Shown here piece by piece: positions 37,401 through 51,200 of a DNA stretch of 64,000 nt; the first letter of the stretch is position 1; the number at the start of each line of letters is the position of its first letter. This stretch comes from Saccoglossus kowalevskii. Taxonomy: Eukaryota > Hemichordata > Enteropneusta > Harrimaniidae. The notes under the pieces were generated by a model, which ran no database searches, was not told where the DNA came from, and saw nothing but the letters and a program-made list of their open reading frames with translations. Made by a program: the position numbers and the translations under genes. Where the stretch lies: NCBI RefSeq assembly GCF_000003605.2, contig NW_003123906.1:424136-488135 (forward strand), given 5' to 3'.

Positions 37401-40400
37401 TAATTCCATTGATGTAATCGACAAACATACCCTAATTAACATAAGTTCAAGGTTATTTCCATTGAATCTATTATTTTAACGCTTTTAGAAAATATCCTGA
37501 GTTTTGTTCTGTCAATCTACATGGAGGATACGTCGCTTCCATTGCCAACTGTTGAAGAGGTACTTTTATGCACAGAACATACGACGGCTGAGGCTGTAAG
37601 TTCTATTATGTGTATTAAAATAAACCCCTGACCAAATTAGTATTTTCGATTGTCATGGCAACATAACCAATTGAACACACTTTGTATATTTTGTCAGGAT
37701 CAAATAAAAATGTCTTCGAATGTCACAAATATTTAGACGTACAAATGCAACATGATGGCTTAGCTGGACAACAAATCACTGGTATTAGTTTTATTTTGAA
37801 GCAAATTAATGACGAAAATGATGCTTTGTTCGCTCCAAACTTGTACATCACGATTTTTGTTTCACAGGTATCACTGTTTTGGCACAGAGCATTCCTGGAT
37901 ACCCGGGGAGGAATATTTTGCTTAGCATTTGCTGATCAGTTGAGCTATGAAGTATGTTCGGCATCTGAGCACATACTCAATAAATTGCAAAGCAGTTTGG
38001 ATAAAAAAGGTATTTATTTCTATTATTCTTTGCTACCCAATTTCCTTCCTACCCCTTTCTCTCTCACTCAGTCCATAATGTTTCTTTTCCGCTTTTCTTC
38101 CTCCCACACCCACCCACTTCCTTTCCTCCCACACCTCATTCTTATTTTCCTTTCCCGTTCTCTCGCTTCGTCCCTCCCACCATCTTCCCTAACTCCCTCT
38201 CATTTCCTCCCTAATAACCATCCTCCTTTCCTTTTTTTCCATCATTTCCCCTTCTCTTTCTTTCATTTCTGTGTTATTTACTGTTTCTGTTAATGCGCAA
38301 TTTATTGTTAATTTGATATAGACTATAGAGTACTGGTTATTTGTAGTAAAGAGAGAGAAAATCAGTCATATATGGTGTCGGCACTTGACCATTTTAAGAC
38401 TGATACTCGTTTCGTGCCAGACATGGTAGCTATCACAGCATACCTGATGGATAAATTCCAGGAAGAATGTTCAATTACAACCCACGATGGCTTCTCTACT
38501 GGCATGGTTACTGATATGAGGTGAGCTTTATTTGTATTGATTGATGATGTAAGTTTCACCACAGTGTTATTCATGTGACTGGCATATAATTAAAACTTTC
38601 ACTAAATGAATTACTGAATTGGAAAACACAGTCACATTGTCAGTAATTTAATATTTATTTTTTTACACAATTTGTAGATCATCAGTGTTGACAATTCAGT
38701 CAAACCGTAGTGGAACTGGCAAATCACTCTTCGTTGAACGACTATCTACTGAACTTGAAGCCCGGACTAACCACCACAGAGAGTCGCCATATTGCATTAC
38801 TTTGCCATTAGCTAGAAAAAATATTGATTTGTCCTCCGTGGTCCATTCTTTTTCGAGATGTATTGAAATTGACAATGAAACCCATAGTATATTTCATCTA
38901 GATATATCACCTCTGGTAATAATCTGGAATAAATGAGTGATTTGATGAATGAATGAATGAATGAATGAATAAGTTATTTTATATACGTTATAATTGTGCG
39001 CTATGTATGTCTTCGTGCATTTATGAAATATATATATAATTTTTAGATTTTTATTTAATTTTTGTTCTTGTTCATGATGGTAACGTTTCTTTGTCCCAAT
39101 AGGTGCAGAACGGTATCGACAATTTGTTATTCAATTTGCTTGTTCTCCGTTCAATTCAAGATAACAGTGGTCGCGTATGGCGACGTCACCCCGTCCATCT
39201 ATACATTATTGAACTGACGTCACAGGTTTGAATCCGGACTTGTTTAACCTATATATAAACATCACTGCAACATACCTACTCTTACTCTTAGCTGGTCACT
39301 AGTGAAGGCGAACAATCCATGATAATAAATAAATGTCCTCATAGAACTAGGTCTTTACTAATATGAACATTACAGCAAGTAATGCTTTATTCTAATCTTT
39401 TAATTGTTTGTTTGTTTGCAGAATAAAGCCAGGGTCACTCCACGCTTCCAGGATTTATTACCAGTAATTTCATGCCAATCTCCCAGGGAAAGTCTTGCAA
39501 CACTCGACAAAGCAGATGGTATTAATGTAACATTATTACATACTATAAATGAACATTCCACGCAATGTATTTATATTAATATAATGCATTTCTGGTGGTT
39601 GGTTACGTAGTGTATTAACTTGATACATCATAATGTAATGTAATGTATGTTGAGTTTGTTATTGCGTAAGTACGTTTATTGCGTGGGTGCTTAATGCATT
39701 TCATTTCCAAATTTATGCAATGTATTTCTATGAAGTAATGCATTCATATTACTTTACGTTTTCTGTATTGAATTTATTTGGTTTGTCTCCTATAGGTGGG
39801 AAAAGAGTTCTTCACATGGACAATGAGATATACAGAAGTGATAATTTACAAATGTCGTATCAATACCTCGCCGCGTTTCAGAAAGAGCAGAATTTAGACA
39901 AACTCCAATATAGTGGCCAGGCTACCGAATCACCTACACAGTGTCTGCTTACTCTTCTTCAGTGAGTAACCTCTATATTCTCATTAAAGACGAAAAAATG
40001 TTAATGTCAATATACCGGGGTAAGCAAAGCAAGAACACTTTCTAGCCAATCCCATTTCATTGTTCAGCGAGATTGACTTTGGCACATAAAAATTGGATTA
40101 TTAACAAACATATGATAACATTGATTATGTGATTAATATAAACTGTTTATAATAATTACACGCGTGTAAAAATCTAAAAGTTTGGTTGAAATATGTTTTT
40201 GCCAATTCTTGCCACATAATAACAATTAAATGGAACTGAAAAACAGTGTAAAATAATTTGAGTGGAGATAAACCCTAATATACACACCACCAATCATACT
40301 ACCATGTAATATACACACTTGTTCTGAGAAGAAATATCACAAACGTTTATTATCAGTGTGAATATATGTCCGAAGAATAACATCTAAAATGTTAAATAAA

Positions 40401-41199
40401 ACCGTAAGAAATTTATATTTGTTTATTTTAAGATATTGTGGAGTTGCTGACCCATCTTGGGCAGAATTGAATAATTTTACGTCATTTCTTGGAGAGCAAC
40501 TCAAGGACTGTGAAGATTCCGTTTTTTGCGATCCGTACAATCTAGGGGACACAGAACTTGAAGGATTCAAAACATTCGTGGTGAAATTTATGATCGCAAT
40601 GTCTAAGGTAATATGATATCTCTATCGGGAGCTTGTTTCTACTTATGCTATACATCAACTGTGAACATGTGACATCTCTTTATGATGTCTCATATTTTAT
40701 ATAAATACTGTAACATTTCACTCACATCACAGCCCACCTTAGTTTATAAGGGAATAAGTCAGGAGCGAGTTGTACAGCAGTCGTAAACGGTTAAATAGTC
40801 AGTCACACACTGTTGTGTGGTGGTTTCAAGTTTGACAAATGAGCAAATCACGTGTGATAATAAAAAAAACATGCTGAGGAGGCCATAATTTTCCACGACA
40901 ACTTCTTTTGTTTTTAACTGTGAGACAGGATTTTGCAACTCCATCAGTGAAAACGTCGAATCAATCTGTGGACGCAAATGGTGACAATGATAATGGTTTA
41001 GAAAGATTTCAACTGAGACGTACATGGGAAAACAGGTAATAACACATATTTCGTAAAATCAGAGTGAAATGTGTGTAACATGATGTTCATTACCACTTGT
41101 ATTTACAAAATCAACATTTAGTTAGGTAATTACGCAGTAGAAAACGTCTTGATAAACTTTAAAATTAAAACTAATCTATTTTTAGTTGCGTCAGATGGA

Positions 41200-41257
<58 letters not shown>

Positions 41258-44200
41258 TCTTGAATTGCCTTTCAGCCCACACCCGTATATATTTTTCAAT
41301 CGCGATCATATCACAATGACCTTCCTGGGATTTACCATTGATGAGATGGGAAACCTTTTAGAGAGCGGCACTGGCAACATACTGGAACCAAATGTAATGT
41401 CAGCCCAATTGCAAAGGGGATTGACAGAACAGCATGTTGACCTTACAGTGGACATCATGCACGTATCGAGGTAAAGATGAGTTTTGAGTATAATGTTTAG
41501 TAGCTACACATAGCACATCAATGAAATTGGACTAAATTTTTGAAAAAGGACAAAACCCATATTTTTACTAAATAATAACAAAAACATTAACTAAAAAAGA
41601 CTTCAAACGAAGTATAATGTCTAGTTTGTTTTTGTCCAGAAGAAGTCAAAAATACAAGACAATATTATTCACAAAATAAGGATGTCCATGTCCCAAAATG
41701 ACGAAATATGAGTTATACAATAAGATATATGAATCGTTTAAACATCCGGTCAATGCATCAGCACTGTGAAGCCATCTTTTTCAGGGAAGCGCAACTCTCA
41801 GAAACGGGGTGTCACTCGGCTTTTGTGTTGTGTGTAGTGCAAATAAACTTGTATGTATTAAATTTCCACAGGGATGATATGTTGAACAAGTTGTATTTAG
41901 TATTCGGTACACAGGAAACATATGATCCGGATCCAACATACGAGTTGACCATAGACAATGTAAAAAAGATGATGGCAATACATATGAGGTTCAGGTACGA
42001 ATTTACGCTCTGATTTGTTTTCCTATACAGGGTGTATTATGTGTATGCATTGGGTTAAGCATATGACGATTAGTCGTTTTATATCATTTTCTTACGTATA
42101 TTTCTCACTTGAATCTAACCAGAATTCTCTTATAAGAATCCCAGTGTGAAAAAAAGATTAGAATATACAACCGGGAAGAAAACGTCTCAGAAATACTCGA
42201 GCAAAATCTGATCAGAATCCCACTGTTTTCTCTCTTTATAAATTTAATCATACTTATCAGATCAGTAGAATATACAACCGGGAAGAAAACGTCTCAGAAA
42301 TACTCGAGCAAAATCTGATCAGAATCCCACTGTTTTCTCTCTTTATAAATTTAATCATACTTATCAGATCAGAGTTGTGCGAGATTGAACTAGGATTTGC
42401 GCTTATTTCTATCTAATTTGCATAATAATTTCTGACCAGAATCTAACGCCGATGTAGAAGTATGTCTTCTTTATCACAATTAGTTTCAGAATAAGCATGG
42501 ATATTACAATGTAAAATCTTACTCACCAAACACATTTTGAAAAGTAATTGGCTTTTAATATTAGTTAATGGAAGCTGCAAAAGAGGGAAGCTGTATTAAT
42601 AACGTGGAGAAAATAAACAAGGGGAAAAAATCTGTTTATAAGATGTGAAAGAGAGGAAATTGTATATGTATTTGTCACATTCATTTTTGAGTTGGTCATA
42701 TACTGAATAATATGTGTGTATAGAAATTGATACATATAGTGTTTCGTCGTCATTATTGATTTAGATGTGGTATACCTGTGATTATAATGGGAGAGACCGG
42801 ATGTGGGAAAACGAGGTTGATAAGATTCATGTGCGATATGCAAGCTGGAACTCAATACGACGGTCGCGCAGAGAATATGATTATTATGAAGGTAGAGATA
42901 ATTAATTTCCTCCAAAATTTACACATAAGACTGCTTAGAAGAGGGTTTTATAGAAATTATTTGTAATCATTTTTTCAGAATATTTTATTTTGGAAAATTA
43001 ACATGACATCTTCTAAGAAATCAACCAAAACAAAACGGTACATTAAAATAACCTACCATGTAATTCAAACTATTCCATGCTCAAACTGTTAACATACAAT
43101 TTATATACAAACTACTCAGAAAAACGCACTAAATTAGAAATAATAGACTCTATTCTGTATAGGTTCATGGTGGAACAACAGAACTTGATATCGTTCAGAC
43201 GGTGGCTCATGCGTCAGTGCAAGCACGGTTGAACAAAGAACAGCATCATATTCCAGACACTGTACTGTTCTTCGATGAAGCTAACACGACAGAGGCGGTT
43301 GGATTAATCAAAGAAATACTGTGCGACAAAAGAGTTAATGGCACGAAGATTGATACTTCTAATGGAGCCTTGAAATTTGTTGCTGCGTGTAATCCATACC
43401 GAAGGTATTGTTATCGTATCTGTGTTCACGAGCTTCCCTACTTTAGGTTTATGACCGGTTATGCTATTTCCACTTTTTGGAGAGCAAAAATAGTTCAAAC
43501 CACTCGACTCTACAACAATATGTTCGTGTGTTATTGCCTGTTTATCCTATTGTACTGAACTTACCACAAACAAAAATAATTGCGTAACAACTTACAATAT
43601 TTACTATATAGACATACGAAAGAAATGATTGAAAGTCTGGAAGCATCTGGCCTTGGTTACTATGTCAGAGCCGACCAAACAGAAGATACATTAGGTAAGC
43701 TATTGAAGTGTGAGTAGTCGGTACGCTGCTATCGAAATATTTGTATATGAGGGGTTAGGTGTATAACTTTAGCGATGATTGGCTGATTGGCTTTTACTAT
43801 AGTTGACAATAATGTTAATGATAATGATAATGTTATTTCTTGAAATGGTGACTCTAGGAAGTATTCCGATGCGTCATTTGGTCTACCGAGTCCAGCCACT
43901 ACCACCAAGCATGCTGCCGCTCGTGTGGGATTTTGGCCAACTTAATGTGGATGTAGAGAAGCAATATATACTCCAGATTGTTCAGAGATTTGTAAGGCGC
44001 TCATTTATTTTAAATATGTAACTCTCAGGGGAGCAACCTGGCATTTTCACTACCTGACGACAACCACGGGCGAAAAACAAAGACCGAAATCTATCGAAAA
44101 TATGTACTTAGGCTAGTTGTAACGATTCTGCTGAACAGTGTAAACAGTTTATCCGTAAATGTGTATTATATATAAATTTGGCTGGTCAGAATTGCCTCAA

Positions 44201-45208
44201 CTTAAGTTATTCGACCGTCGTTCCACAGCAGCTCTAACATAGCCCATAGAAATGCATGCGACAGTGTATCGTATCCAAGCAGCATAGCATGCTATGTGAT
44301 GTGACGTAGTTCCAACACCTGCTGAACAGTGTAAACAGTTTATCCGTAAATGTGTATTATATATAAATTTGGCTGGTCAGAATTGCCTCAACTTAAGTTA
44401 TTCGACCGTCGTTCCACAGCAGCTCTAACATAGCCCATAGAAATGCATGCGACAGTGTATCGTATCCAAGCAGCATAGCATGCTATGTGATGTGACGTAG
44501 TTCCAACACCAAGAAAAATATTTTATTTTGACCTAAACTCATTACCACCTCTATGTCCGAAAACTAAATATCACCTCCATGTCCGAATATATGTGCAAGT
44601 GTTTTTGTAATGTCATTAATTCCAGTTAAACGCAGAAGATGGGGACACAGAAACCATCGAGGTGATTAGCAATATTATATCAGCATCACAGACATTCATG
44701 AGAAAAACTAGGGTGAGGGCCTATGCAATATATCTTTTCTATATTATAATTCATGATCTTTGAGCTGTTACATGTTTATATTTCATCCTAATCCATTACC
44801 ACTACGCGCACAATAGAAGTGCCTACATAATGTGTCTAATTATTATAAAAACTAAATTTCACAGAATGAATGTAGTTTTGTCAGCCTCAGAGACGTTGAA
44901 AGGACGATGAATGTGATGGTATGGTTTTTAGAAAAGTTAGAATATTTGAATCCGTTGATTGAAGATATAAAAATGAAAAGCGACCACCCTTCATACGAAG
45001 TAAGACAAACGTTTTCACTGATTCATTAATAGAATTTCAAATAGGTTAAATCATTCGAAAAATATACATAAGCGAATTATATTATCATTCACAAATGCCA
45101 CAGTTGTAATTCCGTCAACTTAAACCCATAAGGTAATATACCTGTTTTCCGTTTAATATATATATTGTCATCTAGAAGAACCAAAATATTAAGCTGACTC
45201 TACCATAA

Positions 45209-45262
<54 letters not shown>

Positions 45263-48200
45263 CTCTCATAAAACAGATGCATTATACAATCCCATACACA
45301 GTAATTATCAATTCACAGACTCCTAGCATGCTGACCAGAGCTTTGACGCTTTCACTCGGTGTATGTTACCACGCACGCCTTCAAGACCAGAGACGAGCTT
45401 ACAGGATTGAAGTGGCACAGTATTTTGTAGCGCCCTGTGCGTTACCTGGTGGAGAACAGCAGATGGTTTTGGAAATGATAAGGTATCTAAATTCATGAAT
45501 TCATATGTCAGTGGTGTACTTGTTTAGTTTGTCCTTGCCCATTTTCTGTCGGTCATTTGTATTGTGTAACTTGTAACTTTGTTATATTTTGAGTACTTTG
45601 ATATTTCTGCATATGTACATATAGCTCCAGCTCACAGTCCTTGAAATCTCACCCCTTATACCATTATCATTATATATAATATTTGTATGAATAAAATCAT
45701 CTTTTTTCATTCCAGATGTCAAGACGTGTTTTTGAATCATATAGAATTAGGCCCTAATATTGCTCGTAATACAGCACTAAGAGAGAACGTGTTTATGATG
45801 ATTGTTTGTCTAGAACTACGAATTCCGCTATTTCTTGTTGGTAAACCTGGAAGCTCGAAATCATTGGCAAAAACGATCGTCGCTGATGCGATGCAAGGTA
45901 TAAGTTCGAAGAATGAATTCTTCAAGAAATTGAAACAGGTAAAAATAGACATGCGTTGTCGATATAGTTAATTTGTGGTAAGGACGACTCGATTACCGAG
46001 GCATAATTCACTGGTCTCGTTTCAGGTACGCATGGTATCGTATCAATGCAGCCCTCTCTCGACGCCAGAAGGTATCATATCTGTTTTCAGACGTTGTGGT
46101 AAGTTACAAAAACAACAAGAACTGGACAACTTTGTATCTGTAGTTGTGTTAGACGAACTTGGTTTAGCTGAAGACTCACCGGCCATGCCGTTAAAGGTAA
46201 ATGGTACAATGAATGTTCAACTCAACTGGTATCGATTAAAACCGCGTCGTTAATTCGTACTTGTGGATTTCAATGTCACGTGACGTTGTTGCCCTACTAC
46301 GTCATACGTTTTGTTCATAGCAAGCCAGTTGGATGGTGATCTTTAAGACCATGTGACAAATATGTATATTCATCACACAGGTGAATGTCATGTGATTTGA
46401 AACAATTTGAAAACGTTGCATTCATTCGGCTCATGTATGTACTTATCACCGCGTGTGTCGTGGTCCAATGTTGAACGAACATAGAACGGTTATCACGTGC
46501 GCGGGAGCACAAGCACAAAACTAAGACAATTAGTATTAAGGAAAGTTTCATCTTACGATATTCGTTTCTTTGATTTCGGAATTTAAAAAAAAATCGATTT
46601 CATTTATTGCAGACACTCCACCCCCTTCTAGAATACGGTGCTGAGGAGGATAATACTTCACAGGCACACATGAGGGTAGGGTTCATTGGTATTTCGAATT
46701 GGGCACTTGATCCTGCTAAGATGAACAGAGGTATACTTGTCTCACGTCCTGATTTAGATGAGGAAGAATTGAAGGAAAGTGCAATGTAAGTATCATAACA
46801 ACATTCCACTGCAAAACGGGAATATGAAACGTTTGGCAATATTATAGCTTTATTCGAACTAGTACGGTAACAATATTCTACGACCGCCAGATCGTCTTCT
46901 TTTTTCTATCACAAATGATATGACACTCAAGTTAATAAACATGTTATGAACAGTATTAATTATGTGTGACCCTTTTTTGCTCAAATATTTGTTTATAATA
47001 TTTATTTATACTTTAATATTATTTCACTTCTAAGCATATGATTATATTCGTATTCATTTCTTAATAATTCAGTGTAGGTTTTCCAAAGAGTTCATAAGAA
47101 GCTACCGCTACCATCAAGCAGTTCACTGGTTTGAATTTCATTGATTTAATTGCTTTGCAAACGCAAAATTATTGCCCATAATTTATTTCGTCGTATTTCT
47201 TTTTTTCTATCCAGTGGTATATGCCATTCAGACAACGGCGTTCTTTGTCGGATACAAGGCCTTCTGTCCAGTCTTGCAGCGGCATATTTAAAAGTTTGTG
47301 AAAAACAAACAAGACAATTCTTTGGCCTTCGTGACTTTTACAGGTATATACAAGTAATGTAAATTATTATACATCAGTCACCGTAACGCCGTATGTCACA
47401 GCGTACCGTATATTGCGATATTGTACCATATTAGGAAATGCGAATTCCAAATATGGAGCAATTACGCGGGTGAGCGTCCTCTAATAATAAAAACAAACGT
47501 GGCAGCCCCCAGGATTTGACCGGACTCAACACAATAGAGTTCGCTAAATCTGTTATCAACTTTTTGATTTTCGTTATTCCCATGTATCCTTGGAAGGGAA
47601 AGATGTACAATAATAAGCTTATTACGAGGATACCTCAATGTATGCACCTTGAGAGTACGCCGTCGCATAGACCTCCGCTGGGCGTCGGTCGATACTTCCG
47701 CTGTACTGTCTTCGTGCATAATTTTGGTTATCCTCATAATAACCTCATATTAATGTAATTTATGAAAACTCGACAGAATAGTTAACAAAAATATGACATA
47801 CAAATTTATTGATCTATATGAATACGGATAACATCTCGTTTTCGACATTGTAAAATTCTTTTTTTTTTGGGGGGGGGGGAGAAAAAAAAACAAAAAAAAA
47901 ACAAACAAACTGATTTTGACAAGATAAATCAGAAATTTATATTAAGAAGAATGCATAACAAAATTTATTCCCTATGCACCCACAAATAATTTTCATAATT
48001 ACCGATTACACAAGTATTACAGAAAAACGGTAATTTGCTCTATTCTCTATATTTTTGCATTTGTCTTAAATTATGACTGAAAGAAGCTGAATGAAATTAC
48101 AAACTATGTAGTGTGTTCAACAACTCATGTATGAACAACAACATTAATAAATATGATTTTACATGCTTGTCACCTACAATTAGACCCTTTCCCTTTCCGT

Positions 48201-51200
48201 GCGATATCTCGTGTTATGCGTCAAGCCAGAGAAAAAAATCGGGAAAACAAAGATAATAGCGTTGTCTTGGCGTGAAATTGTGTATTTCCACGCTTAATAA
48301 TGTGCTATACACATTTAAAGATGAATTGTAGATTTTGATGAAGTAAACATATCTCAGTGCAATATTCCGATCAGAAAGATATCTATTTCGGTATGTAACA
48401 ACAGAAAAGACAATTCAAGTTCAAAATCAAATCATTCTATTTTTGCGACAGACGTTTTACGCATTACGCAATATCTCGTAGTGGACGGAAGAGTTACCTG
48501 TTGGCCCATTTTGAATATTTTTATGCGCATCATCATCTACAAATCACCATATACGAATCGGTAGCTACGAATCATTGTCTATGAATAATCTTATTAACGA
48601 ATTGCCATCTCATGAATTATGTTCATGTACAAATTGTCATCTCAATATCATCATATATGAATATGTTTACGAATTGTCATATACAAATCATCATTAATCA
48701 ATCGTGTAATATATGGAACCTTATCTGTAAGACATGTCACAACAGTTTAACATACAATCTCTAGTAAAATATGAAATTGAACTACCCTTATGTTGTCACA
48801 TATAATGATGTAATATGTAGTCCAATTAAACCTTGGTGCAACATAAATTACAAAACACTAATATTTTTGTTTTGTATTTATTGTATTAGTTTAATTAAAA
48901 TGGTATTTGCACTTACTAAAATCTCTGCAAACCCCCCAAGCTGGGGACAGCTGGAACACGCAGTTCGTCGAAACTTCGGAGGGCTTGATGAAATCGACAT
49001 AGTTGAGATTTTTAAAGATACATTGAAGAGTACATATGTCACGGTTAGTTTATGTCATTTTTATATCATCCCGAGGACGATATATTTTCTGACAGGGCAT
49101 AAACTGGAAATGTTGTTTGTTTACTCGGGGAGGTTCTGTTTGTTGCTAAAAAACGTTCTCAAAACACTAGTCGTACGATCTATGTAAATACCATTTCAAA
49201 CGCAGCAGTATGCGCAAATTTCGGTTTTGTAATCGCGATAACAAGGATCGGACATTATTATTTTTATCATTATTATTATTATTATTGCTGAACTATATTT
49301 ATGTACAGGAGGAACACGATAAAAACGATCCAGACTGCAGTACTGCTGGTCTTATCAAAGCTAGCCTAGAAGTTGACAAAAGGTAATACAATATTCTAAT
49401 CATTTTGTAATAATGAATTTTTGATGTGATATGTGTTATTTATTCTATCTTATTTATTTTAGTATTTACATTGGTGAGAGTCGTTACCTTCTTCTTCTGA
49501 CGGAGAATTATGCCGCCTTGGGAATTCTTCAACAAATCCTCAACTGGAATGACCACGTTATTATATTCGGTAGTAGTTTTCCCAAAGATCAGGAGTACAC
49601 ACAGGTTGGTTTAACCAAAAAAACAAAGTTTTACATTGTTCAGTAATAGAGTCGAGAACCATGATTACAATTCGTGATGTGAGCTTACGAACAAATGTAA
49701 TTATACTAGTCTGTCTAGTCGTAATTTAAGCTAAGTAAATCATCAACAAGTTAAAGTTCAACTTTACAAATGGAGCTATAAATCTATAACCTCATCTTAC
49801 ATCAAACAAACTCTCCTTATTCCTGTTACTGGAGATTGTGAAACTCAATGCATGAAGTAGGTATGCAGTGAAATAATAATTTGCCATATTTAATTTTATA
49901 AGATCTGTAGAAATATCCACCGTATTAAGACCTGTATGGAGACAGGTCGTAATGTTGTACTTTTGAATCTGGAAAACTTGTATGAAAGCCTGTATGACGC
50001 TCTCAATCAGTACTATGTATACTTTGGCGACAATAGATATATTGATATTGGTCTCGGAGTTCTAAGAAGGAAATGCAGAGTTCACAAAGATTTCAAGTGA
50101 GAATTTATGTATAATCAGCTCCAATAGTAATGTATATTTATATATCTCCAATAATAATATTATCTTCAATAGTGTATTTATTCTTATAAATGTTGATACA
50201 TTATTCATTTTCACGTAAATGTATACAAATTTTTCTGCCAAGTTTCTATGCTACAATGTTGCAAAGATTACACACTCTGGATAGCACATGTGTTGTGATT
50301 ATAACTAATGATTAACAATCATTGTGTTAACCAACATTGACATATACTTATAACGATAATATATTAATCTGCCATTACAGACTAGTAGTGATAGCTGAAA
50401 GACAGGTTGTCTATGAGAAGTTTCCAATCCCTTTGATCAATCGCCTGGAAAAACATTTTTTAGCCATGGCTAGTATTCTCACAGCTCAGCAACATGCGGT
50501 GGTTGCACGACTTGAACAATGGGCAGACGAATTTGCAAATTTCTCTCTTGCTGGACCTGGCGGCAGAAGGTATGGGCTAAACGTGTGACTTCTTTGTGTT
50601 AATCGGTGTTGTCACTATGTTCAATGACATTGTATTAAAACATATATCTACAATGACAGAACTGTAATAATTTAGATGGGTGTATTTTCACAATTAAAGC
50701 CCTGACCATCATTATGTTCAAGATACTATAGTGTGCTTCATTTAAACAAACTATCTTGATGTATGTGTAGTATGCTTAGGACAATATAGATATATGTGGT
50801 TGGATTATAGTGGTCCCAACCATCACACATGCGTAGTAAGCATTAAGACAGTTGAATGTGAATTAAAATGCTGAACTAGTGCGCAAACGCAATGAAAATA
50901 TTAGGGAGAATCTCATATCTGCATATAACAACTGTTAAGGTTGTTATGGAGTGTTCTACCCAATAACACATTGTATTTAAAGCTCGTATGACTAGAATAA
51001 ATTGTGTGTACATTCGCACAGAATCAAGTTTAGTATTCCCGATGCATTCATTGGATATAACCAAGATACACCAGCATCAATCGTTCTTCGACTGTCTTCT
51101 GATACCAAAAAGGAAAAAAAGGATGAGAAAGTTTGGACAAGCCAGGTATGTTAACATCGTGTGATTAATATAGAAGCATTACATACATATATTAAGACAT

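Larger units (their letters stand above)
38322..41470 (+). other. RNF213: RNF213 exons 24-31: AAA2 unit and following insert
   Basis: Exons 38322-38520, 38678-38915, 39103-39225, 39422-39518, 39796-39961, 40433-40607, 40929-41035, 41276-41470 (about residues 1692-2124). Exon 25 holds a Walker A-like SNRSGTGKSLFVERL (human SERAGVGKSLYVKRL), so nucleotide binding in AAA2 is likely kept. Later anchors are WRRHPVHLYIIE, YCGVADPSWAELNNF, GFKTFVVKFMIAM and SPHPYIFFNRDHITMTFLGF. A (TAT)n tract lies just before exon 31. Confidence 0.9.
41872..44999 (+). other. RNF213: RNF213 exons 32-38: catalytic AAA3 unit
   Basis: Exons 41872-41994, 42765-42891, 43163-43404, 43612-43694, 43858-43991, 44626-44712, 44865-44999 (about residues 2125-2435). 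Walker A GETGCGKTR (about 2175-2183) and Walker B TVLFFDEANTT with Asp2246-Glu2247 are both intact. AACNPYR, HLVYRVQPLPPSMLPLVWDFG and ECSFVSLRDVERTM are nearly identical to vertebrates. In human RNF213 the matching Lys2426/Glu2488 are needed for ATPase activity, so this unit should hydrolyse ATP. Introns 32 and 36 carry the apparently perfect 107-bp and 191-bp tandem duplications. Confidence 0.95.
45319..50569 (+). other. RNF213: RNF213 exons 39-48: catalytic AAA4 unit
   Basis: Exons 45319-45482, 45716-45938, 46026-46196, 46613-46785, 47215-47343, 48890-49043, 49309-49382, 49463-49604, 49903-50096, 50381-50569 (about residues 2436-2972). Walker A GKPGSSKS (about 2532-2539) and Walker B SVVVLDELGLAEDSP (Asp2607-Glu2608) are intact. 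Other anchors are ISNWALDPAKMNRGI with the arginine expected near the active site, FFGLRDFY, FPKDQEYTQ, NLYESLYDALNQYYV and KFPIPLINRLEKH. This is the most conserved stretch in the window. Intron 43 holds a copy of the terminal-repeat family. Confidence 0.95.
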
